In this document: positions 55,897 through 64,000 of the stretch, piece after piece
Numbering within the stretch: position 1 is the stretch's first letter
Layout of the letters: every line of letters starts with the position of its first letter
Assembly: GCA_963778895.1 (NCBI GenBank)
Contig: CAVZVZ010000005.1
Location: forward strand, 434,001-498,000
DNA from: CAVZVZ01 sp963778895
Lineage (GTDB): Bacteria; Actinomycetota; Acidimicrobiia; Acidimicrobiales; Acidimicrobilacustridaceae
DNA: 64,000 nt
Direction of reading: 5' to 3'
Translations under genes and position numbers: made by a program
The notes under the pieces: generated by a model
What the model was told of the DNA's origin: nothing
Seen by the model: the letters and a program-made list of their open reading frames with translations, nothing else
Database searches by the model: none

Positions 55897-56697
55897 TCAG
55901 AACACGTCGCCTTTGAACAACTCCGGCACCACCGGACAATCGATCCGCCGCAGCGCATCCTCGGCGGCCTGCGGGCCGGTTGGTCCGACGATGCAGCCGA
56001 CCAGGTCCAGCGGGACGATCTCGTCGTCGGCGTCCCATGGATCGACCGTGTGCAGCCGCGAACGCAAGCCCTCCCACATCCGCTGCGGGAGAAGTCGGCC
56101 GACGCCGGCCACGAGCCACACCGGTACGTCGGCGTGACGAGCGACCGCGGCGGCGGCGCGGGAGCCGCTCATGGCGAGGAACTCCTGAGGGCCGACGGCC
56201 GACGCCTCGAGCAGCACGAGATCGGCTTCCCCGACGGCGGCCCCGAGGCCCGACTGCGGGATGTCGAGGGCCTCGCAGTCCTGGCGCAACAGCGTCTGGA
56301 CGAGCCCCGAGCCTTCGCCCAGTGCGTCGACCACGAGCAGATCGAGGTCACCTCGACGCGGTACCGCAGCGCTGATCATGTCCGGCCACCCGAGCACCAC
56401 GACCGTGGCGTCCTGAGGCAACGCGTGGGCGAGCTCTTGGGGGGTGGTGTCGGCCGCGACGTCGCCCGCCGCTTCCCACATCTCACTGCGGGCGTCACCG
56501 GCGGCGAGCACCCGAGCCGCGAACCACACGAGCGCACCCGAGGACGGCTGGCGCGACACGATGCGGCGGCACGCGGTGACCAACCCCTGTGGGTCGTCCT
56601 CGAAGGACAGCAGGGCGCGCGCCGTTTCCTGCACCAAGACGTCTTGGGAAGCGCCGGACGCGCGTGCGACGTATCGCAACCGCTCGATGGGATGCAC
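55897..56697 (-). CDS. eIF2B-like (ISOCOT fold) protein
   Basis: 266 aa from GTG 56697 (TAGGGT 8 nt upstream). N-terminal helical region, then an alpha/beta domain with TVVVLGWPD, LDLLVVDALGEGSGLVQTLLRQ and LVLLEASAVGPQEFLAMSGSRAAAAVARHADVPVWLVAGVG. The last string parallels the eIF2B-alpha/MtnA segment (GAexxxxNGxxxNxxGT, then P-V-x-V). Known actinobacterial homologues are annotated as initiation factor 2B-like, but bacteria lack eIF2, so a sugar-phosphate isomerase-like or regulatory role is more likely. Confidence 0.65.
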   Translation of the reverse strand: MHPIERLRYVARASGASQDVLVQETARALLSFEDDPQGLVTACRRIVSRQPSSGALVWFAARVLAAGDARSEMWEAAGDVAADTTPQELAHALPQDATVVVLGWPDMISAAVPRRGDLDLLVVDALGEGSGLVQTLLRQDCEALDIPQSGLGAAVGEADLVLLEASAVGPQEFLAMSGSRAAAAVARHADVPVWLVAGVGRLLPQRMWEGLRSRLHTVDPWDADDEIVPLDLVGCIVGPTGPQAAEDALRRIDCPVVPELFKGDVF

Positions 56698-56738
56698 CGC
56701 GCTCGACCCTACCGGGCGCCGGTCAGATCAGGACCTCG

Positions 56739-57263
56739 TTACAGGAACGGCTTCCAGATCATGTCGATCACGAGCAGGAGGAAGATCAGATGCAGAACTC
56801 CCCCGGTCATCCCCGCCCGTTTGCCGCGACTCTGGAGCTCGCCGACCTCGGGTGGCGGACCACCCGCCGAGGGTGCAGTGACGTCACCGGCGATGAGGCG
56901 TTCCTGCAGCGCGTCAATAGCTTTGAGGTTTGGTGTGTGAACGAAATAGGACACCACCACGCCGATGATGAAGAGCACGAACGCGATCGACACCCAAGCC
57001 TGACTGAACTTCCACTGCTCGCTCACCCCCACGAGAACGATGCCGAAAAAGCCGGCCGCCCAGATCGGATAGGTGGTGAGCCCCTTACTGACCTCAAGCG
57101 AGGCGTGGCCGATCGCATGTCCCTCGACCGGTGGGAGCTTCCGTGCCCGCGATGCCAAGGACGCGTACACGAAGGTCGAGCCGAAACCCACGATGACGAG
57201 AAGGATGTGCAGCAGGAGAAGGACCCGGTAGCCGAAGTCGAAGTCGTACAGCTTTGCGAACAC
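56739..57263 (-). CDS. DUF2269 family integral membrane protein
   Basis: 174 aa, intact. Four predicted transmembrane helices: YRVLLLLHILLVIVGFGSTFVY, YPIWAAGFFGIVLVGVS, WVSIAFVLFIIGVVVSYFV and VLHLIFLLLVIDMIW. The early HILLVIVGFG string places it in the DUF2269 family. The cytoplasmic loop after the third helix is Pro/Gly rich. Function unknown. Confidence 0.75.
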   Translation of the reverse strand: MFAKLYDFDFGYRVLLLLHILLVIVGFGSTFVYASLASRARKLPPVEGHAIGHASLEVSKGLTTYPIWAAGFFGIVLVGVSEQWKFSQAWVSIAFVLFIIGVVVSYFVHTPNLKAIDALQERLIAGDVTAPSAGGPPPEVGELQSRGKRAGMTGGVLHLIFLLLVIDMIWKPFL

Positions 57264-57377
57264 GAGCGTTCCTCCTGGACTATGAGCCGGCGATGACGCT
57301 AGCGGACCGGGCCGGGTCGACTCCGTACCCCGTCGCTATGTGCTCACCGCTCGGGGCGCGCGCTACCTTTGCCGCCC

Positions 57378-57866
57378 GTGGCCGTCGACATTGCCCCCGA
57401 TACCCCGTTCACCAGCCTTTCCGGTGACACGCGTCCCATACGCGAATGGACGACCACCTTCCATCTCGCGCTGGTGGTGCTCGACCCGTTCACCTACGAG
57501 AGCGCATGGATCCTGGCCACCGGTGGGCGGATCCTGCGCACTTTCGCCGAGGCCGATTGCCGCACGGCGTTCGTGGTGACCTGCGATGTCGAGGCGGCGC
57601 GGCAATTCGTCGGGCCCTGGGCCGACGACCTGCTGGTCTTCGTCGATCCCGAGCGCTTGGCTGTGAAGGGCCTGGGCCTCGAGCAGCTGCCCGCCTTCGT
57701 CCACGTGAATCAGGCCAACCAGGTCGAAACGAAGGCTGAAGGCTGGGACCCCGACGCGTGGCGGGCGGTGGCCGTGAACCTCGCCGATCGCATGGATTGG
57801 CGACGCCCGACCATCCCCGATTCGGCCGATCCTGCGCCGTACGCCGGCACACCCGCGCTCGGCTGA
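57378..57866 (+). CDS. Conserved hypothetical protein, thioredoxin-like appearance
   Basis: 162 aa from GTG 57378 (TACCTT 8 nt upstream; TTG 57369 also possible). VDIAPDTPFTSLSGDTRPIREW resembles the opening of a peroxiredoxin-like domain, and HLALVVLDPFTYESAWILATGGRI and TAFVVTCDVEAARQFVG could be its strands. The CXXC redox pair is absent; a single Cys sits in ADCRTAF and another in VVTCDV. I cannot assign a function. Confidence 0.55.
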   Translation: MAVDIAPDTPFTSLSGDTRPIREWTTTFHLALVVLDPFTYESAWILATGGRILRTFAEADCRTAFVVTCDVEAARQFVGPWADDLLVFVDPERLAVKGLGLEQLPAFVHVNQANQVETKAEGWDPDAWRAVAVNLADRMDWRRPTIPDSADPAPYAGTPALG

Positions 57867-57870
57867 TCCG

Positions 57871-59222
57871 TCAGATCAACACGGCGTCGCGGGCCACCAA
57901 CTCGTCGCGCAACGCTCCGACATCCGTCGAGCTGACGTCGGGCCGCGCGTTGTCGTTCGCCGTCATGGCCGCCGCCACTCCCGCGGCTTCGCCCATCGCG
58001 AAACATGGCGCCATCACCCGGCACGACGCCAGCGCGTCGTGGTCCGCGGAGATGCACCGGCCGGCAACCAACAGGTTCTTCGGCACACTGTCGCCGGACG
58101 GAACCAAGGCACCGAACGGGATCTGATACGACGCGCCGTCGGGGAGGAACTCGTACTCGGTCCCGCGATCGCGCACGTGATACTCCTGGGGCCACGCCGC
58201 TTGCACCACTGCATCGTCGAAGCGCGCCTGGCTCGTGACGTCCGACCCGGTGAGGATGGTGCGACCGACGATATGGCGCGTCTCACGCACCCCTTGCTGT
58301 GTTGCGGTGTCCGCGAGGAACGCTTCGTCGAAGCCCGGCATGTGGGCCCGAAGGAACTCCATCGCTTGCTCGGCTCGCCGACGACCTTCGAGCTCACCCC
58401 AAGTGAGATCGAACAGGTCGGTCGCGTCGAGCGGTCGGCCTCGCGAGCGAGGCGCACCATCGCCCCGAGGAACTCGCCGGGCCGGAAGGTCGGGATCACC
58501 GCACCGCCGTCGCGCGAGAGCGCCGCTCCGTGCTCGGCGATGGCGTCGCTCAACGCCCCGAGACCGGCGGCCATCGCCGCGTCGACATCGGCGTTCTGCA
58601 CGAAGAACTGCATCGAGCCGAACTGCCGTTCACCGGGCGCGCCCATGGCCCACGGCACGCCGGCGGCGACGGCCACGTCGGCATCACCGGTCGCGTCCAC
58701 GAAGACCCGACCGGTCACAGCCTTCGGGCCTTGTTTCGAGGCGATCACCACGGCCGTGATGTCACCGTCGTCGTCGCGCACGACGTCGGAAACGAGTGCG
58801 TGCAACACCAGGCTGATGCGGTCCGCATCCGAGCCCTCGGTGATCAGATGGTCGGCCAGCCGCTTGGCGGCCCAAGGCACGTAGAGCAGAACCGCGGTGT
58901 CCTTGAACGGATACGGCCCGAGGGCGGCACCTCGCTCCATCAGTTGGGCGGCAAACGAGCGAGCGAGACCACCCGTGACCTCGTCGAACGAGCCGGGCTC
59001 GGTCCGGACGTACAACCCGCACATGGTTCCCACTGCCGCGACAGTGAAGTTGCCGCCGAGGAATCCGTAGCGTTCCAGCAACGCGACCGACGCCCCGGAT
59101 CGAGCGGCCGCGAGCGCCGCGCCGAGCCCCGCCGGCCCGCCACCGCACACCACCACGTCGGCATCGAGCACGATCTCGGCCTGGCGCGCCGGCACGGTGA
59201 GTGCCGACCCCAGCGCGCTCAT
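57871..59222 (-). CDS. FAD-dependent oxidoreductase (FAD_oxidored family), frameshifted
   Basis: About 450 aa after adding one base near 58455 (a deletion). ATG 59222 overlaps the fumC stop (ATGA). DADVVVCGGGPAGLGAALAAARSGASVALLER is the FAD Rossmann motif, GGNFTVAAVGTMCGLY follows, RVFVDATGDADVAVAAGVPW is the mid motif and LVAGRCISADHDALASCRVMAPCFAMGEAAGVAAA the C-terminal one. Members oxidise or reduce unknown small substrates. Coupling to fumC suggests a C4 or related organic acid, but that is a guess. Confidence 0.8.
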
Positions 59223-60641
59223 CGCACGATGCCGCCGCGCGTCATGGCAATGACGTCGAGCGCGCGGTCGATCTCCTCGTCGGTCATGAGCCCGGCCTCG
59301 AGCACGAGCTCGCGAATGCTCCGCCCGGTCTTCATCGATTCCTTGATGATCTCCGCGGTGCGTTCGTAGCCGATGTAGGGATTGAGCGAGGTCGCGATCG
59401 ATGGCGACGACTCCGCGTATTGCTTCGCCCGCTCGACGTTGGCCCGGATCCCGTCGACACAGGTGGTGGCGAACAGGCGGCTGACATTCGTCAACAGTCG
59501 AACGGACTCCAACAGGTTTCGCGCCATCATCGGCATGTACACGTTGAGCTCGAAGTTGCCCTGCGATCCGCCGAAGGCCACGGCGGCGTCGTTGCCGATG
59601 ACCTGCGCCGACACCTGCGTCAGTGCTTCGGCCATCACCGGGTTGACCTTGCCGGGCATGATCGACGAACCCGGCTGGAGGTCGGGGAGGAAGATCTCGC
59701 GCGAGCCCCGTGCGCGGCCCGCTGCCCATCCAGCGAATGTCGTTGGCGATCTTGATGAGCGCGACGGCGAGCGTGCGCAACTCGCCCGAGGCCTCGACCA
59801 ACGCGTCACGCGCCCCTTGCGCGGCGAAGTGATCCTTCGCCTCCGACAGCGGCAACTCGAGGCGTTCCGCCAGGCCTTTGATCACACGCGGGGCGAACGT
59901 CTTGGGCGCGTTGAGGCCAGTGCCGACAGCCGTACCGCCCAACGGGACCTCAGCGACGCGAGGTATCGCTTCCTTGATCCGCACGATCGACGCCTCGATC
60001 TGCGCGGCGTAGCCACCGAACTCCTGACCCAGGGTCACGGGTGTGGCGTCCATCAAATGAGTCCGACCCGACTTCACGACCTTCGCGAACTGCTTGGACT
60101 TCTTTCGCAGCGATGACCTGAGCACCTCGAGTGACGGGATGAGGTCGTGAAGGAGCGCTTCGGACACCGCCATGTGAATCGCGGTCGGGAACACGTCGTT
60201 GGACGACTGGGATGCGTTCACCTGATCATTGGGATGCACGGCTCCGGGTTGACCCAACTTCTCCGATGCCAGCGTGGCCAACACCTCGTTGATGTTCATG
60301 TTCGATGACGTGCCCGAACCCGTCTGGAACACATCCACCGGGAACTGATCGTCCCAGACGCCGTCGGCAACTTCGACCGCCGCTTCCTGGATGGCGTCAG
60401 CTATCCGCTTGTCGACGTTGGGTACGTCGCGAAGGGTGGCGTTCACCCTTGCGGCTTCGCCCTTGATCATGGCGAGCGCGCGGATCAAACGCGGTTCGAT
60501 CGTGGTGCCCGAGATGGGGAAGTTGTCGACGGCGCGTTGGGTCTGCGCGGCCCACTTCGCGTGGAGCGGCACCCGCACCTCGCCCATCGAGTCGTGCTCG
60601 ATCCGGAAGGGCAGCTCGGCCGGGACAGGCGCATCGCTCAT
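59219..60641 (-). CDS. fumC: Fumarate hydratase class II, frameshifted
   Basis: About 474 aa after one +1 repair at about 59717. FRIEHDSMGEVRVPLHAKWAAQTQRAVDNFPIS, FQTGSGTSSNMNINEVLA, PNDQVNASQSSNDVFPTAIHM, GRTHLMDATPVTLGQEFGGY and the fumarase signature GSSIMPGKVNPV (catalytic Ser loop). It converts fumarate to malate without a metal cluster. ATG 60641 has TACCGT 7 nt upstream, which supports this start. It follows the class I fumarase by 28 nt. Confidence 0.92.
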
Positions 60642-60669
60642 ACGCCGCACGGTATCGCCCGCGGCGTAG

Positions 60670-62311
<1,642 letters not shown>

Positions 62312-62373
62312 GCTGTCGGGATAGGCCACTTCGGTGGTCGCGAGCAAGTCACAGCCGGGTCCCGGCCACTCGC

Positions 62374-62538
62374 TCAGGGCGCGTCAGTGGTGGCGGTGGT
62401 GTCGCCGGGGCGCTCGAGAACCGCCGGATCGCCAATGGTCGGCGGCGGGTGCTTCTCGTCGGAAGTGCCACACGCGGTCACGAGGGCGAGGGCCGCGGCC
62501 ACCACGGCTCCCGCGAGGACTGCCCGACACCCATTCAT
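62374..62538 (-). CDS. Very small lipoprotein
   Basis: 54 aa from ATG 62538. MNGCRAVLAGAVVAAALALV is a signal sequence, TAC is the lipobox end (Cys about 23), and the mature 31 residues are polar and Pro/Thr rich (GTSDEKHPPPTIG, GDTTATTDAP). It ends 62 nt before the fumarase start and follows the substrate-binding protein by 10 nt. I do not know a function; it could be an accessory of that transporter. Confidence 0.6.
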   Translation of the reverse strand: MNGCRAVLAGAVVAAALALVTACGTSDEKHPPPTIGDPAVLERPGDTTATTDAP

Positions 62539-62548
62539 CCGACTCGTT

Positions 62549-64000
62549 CTACTCCCCTGCCGCGTCGGGTCGGTCCAGCCAGGCGTACGTCAGCGACACC
62601 GTGCCGCGTTCCTGAGCCAGCCCCGACGCACCCGTGGCGGTCGTCCAATCCGTGAGGTCCTTGACGTCCGCCTGGGCGGCGATGGCCTGCGGTAGGCGCA
62701 GCAAGAACAGGTACGCGTTGCCAGTGGCCAAGTCGTTCTGGACCTTGCGGTACGCGTCGACCTGAGTGGCGAGCTCCCCCGTCTTCCGCGCATCGTCGAG
62801 GGCCTCGTCGATGCCATCGGTACCGAATCGGGGATAGTTCAACCCGGGAGCGCCGACGGGAGTCATCTGCGCCCGGTGGAGCGCCGCGTAGTACTCATCG
62901 GGGTGCCATTCACCGAACATCGGCAGCATGGCTGCTTCGAAATCGCCGATGGCGGCCGCGGCCCGCACGGCCGCCTCGTCCATGATCCGGATCGTCATCT
63001 CGATACCGGCTTCACGCAACTGCCGCTGCCACATTGCCGCGAACCGCAGATACACGGGCTGAAGCGGCACGTCGAGCGTGAACGTGAGCGGGATGCCGTA
63101 GATCTGCTCGTAGCGCGCCGCGTCCTTCTTCGCCTGCTCGACGTCGCGTGGTTGCAAGGCTTGATCGATGAACCACACCGATTGATCGCTGATGGGACCT
63201 TTGGCCGGCACGAGCACGCCGTCGTAGCCCGCGGCAGTCATCGCGGGACGATCGGTCGCGCTCACCACCGCATGCCGCGCCACCGGATCGAGAAACGGCG
63301 GACGAGCGGTGTTGAAGACGAACGTGAGCTTGGGAGCCTCGGCGTCGCGGTCGAGCAGCAGGTTGATCGAACCCGACGTGGAGGCAGTCCGAAGATCCGT
63401 GATGGTCACCGGGTCGTCGGCCAAGCACCATGTCGACCCGGCCCTTGACGAGGGCGTCGGTGCGCTGCTTGCCGTCGGGGATGACGCGGAAAGAGACGGC
63501 GTCGAGCCGGGGCAGTCCATCGCGCCAGTACGACGAGTTCTTGGCGGTCTCCAGGGATTGCCCAGGGATCGCGGAGTTGAAGACGAAGGGGCCGGTGCCG
63601 ATGGGGTGCGCCGCGCCTTCCGCGCTCGTGAGCGTTGCCGGTGAAGCGACGAAGCCCGCTTGCGAGGTGAGGAGGTGAGGGAACGTCGACCAGGGCGTGC
63701 GCATGCTGATCCGCACAGTGAGCGGGCCGGTCACGAAGATGGACTTCACCGGCACGAGCAAGGGACCCGCAACGGGCGACAGCTGCTGCGCCTCCAGGTT
63801 CATCTTCAGCGCGGCGGCGTCGAGCGCAGACCCATCGTGGAACACGATGTTGGCGCGCAGGGTGATCGTCCACTCGGTGAAGTCGTTGTTGTGGTCGATG
63901 GACTTCGCCAGCTCGGGCAGCAGCTCGTGTGAGTCGCTGTACACCGCGAGCCGGTCATAGATGGCGCGGCCCACCTCGAACTCCGACGGCGTCCACGCCG
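62549..64000 (-). CDS. ABC transporter substrate-binding protein, family 5 (peptide/nickel type), partial and frameshifted
   Basis: The N-terminus lies beyond the right edge; about 484 residues are visible after one +1 repair at about 63425. GRAIYDRLAVYSDSHELLPELAKSI, WTITLRANIVFHDGSALDAAALKMNLE, HPIGTGPFVFNS and YWRDGLPRLDAVSFRVIPD are the family 5 SBP motifs, and AARYEQIYGIPLTFTLDV with AAMWQRQLREAGIEM belong to its second lobe. It binds a peptide or similar solute outside the membrane. No permease gene is visible. Confidence 0.85.

Noticed and set aside
57264..57377. A tRNA or small RNA in the gap between the DUF2269 gene and the 57378 gene
   Set aside because: No cloverleaf, CCA end or stable hairpin was found by eye; it looks like an ordinary divergent promoter gap.

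Overview
The window is a 64 kb, GC-rich chromosomal segment of an actinobacterium. The gene content fits the class Acidimicrobiia best: an Actinobacteria-type SUF system with SufU, a homodimeric AceE, many acyl-CoA enzymes, a fasciclin lipoprotein, and many leaderless genes with a TANNNT box 6-8 nt before the start. This placement is inferred; no rRNA or other marker gene is present. I see no insertion sequence, phage, tRNA or CRISPR. About 21 genes are broken by single-base indels, nearly all +1, which look like uncorrected long-read errors. I annotate each as one gene and state where the frame changes.

Layout. 0-8 kb: an SDR edge, a kinase-like protein, a MetE-like protein, then on the minus strand rnhA (RNase HI fused to a YpsA-like SLOG domain), hyuA, hyuB and a secreted GH5 endoglycoceramidase-like enzyme. 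8-12.5 kb: aceE, a MazEF-type toxin-antitoxin pair behind a perfect inverted repeat, and an HhH-GPD protein. 12.5-15.5 kb (minus): a structured leader or small RNA with an extreme Shine-Dalgarno sequence, then a 74-aa protein, an amidohydrolase, an alpha/beta hydrolase and two coupled paralogous small proteins. 15.6-20 kb: fasciclin lipoprotein, acyl-CoA dehydrogenase, a membrane glycosyltransferase-like protein and an MBL hydrolase.

20-33 kb is dominated by iron-sulfur assembly in two facing blocks. An Rrf2 regulator gene faces sufC-sufS-sufU, which lie behind a 26-bp palindrome. The minus strand carries sufB, three non-SUF genes, then sufD, a Rieske ferredoxin and a second sufC. A GH114-like protein, an acyl-CoA synthetase and a pterin dehydratase lie between the blocks. 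33-49 kb: a PQQ-type sugar dehydrogenase, two PAS-GGDEF-EAL proteins, a heterodimeric ABC exporter pair, DUF2752, gamma carbonic anhydrase, flavin reductase, MBL enzyme, MutY, methyltransferase and a MaoC hydratase.

49-54 kb holds ethylmalonyl-CoA pathway candidates: a methylsuccinyl-CoA dehydrogenase-like gene converging on two CitE-like lyase/thioesterase genes, with the MaoC hydratase 3 kb away as a possible mesaconyl-CoA hydratase. 54-64 kb (mostly minus): DUF885 peptidase-like protein, dienelactone hydrolase, PPOX-fold protein, eIF2B-like protein, DUF2269 membrane protein, FAD oxidoreductase, adjacent class II and class I fumarases, a 54-aa lipoprotein and a truncated family 5 substrate-binding protein.
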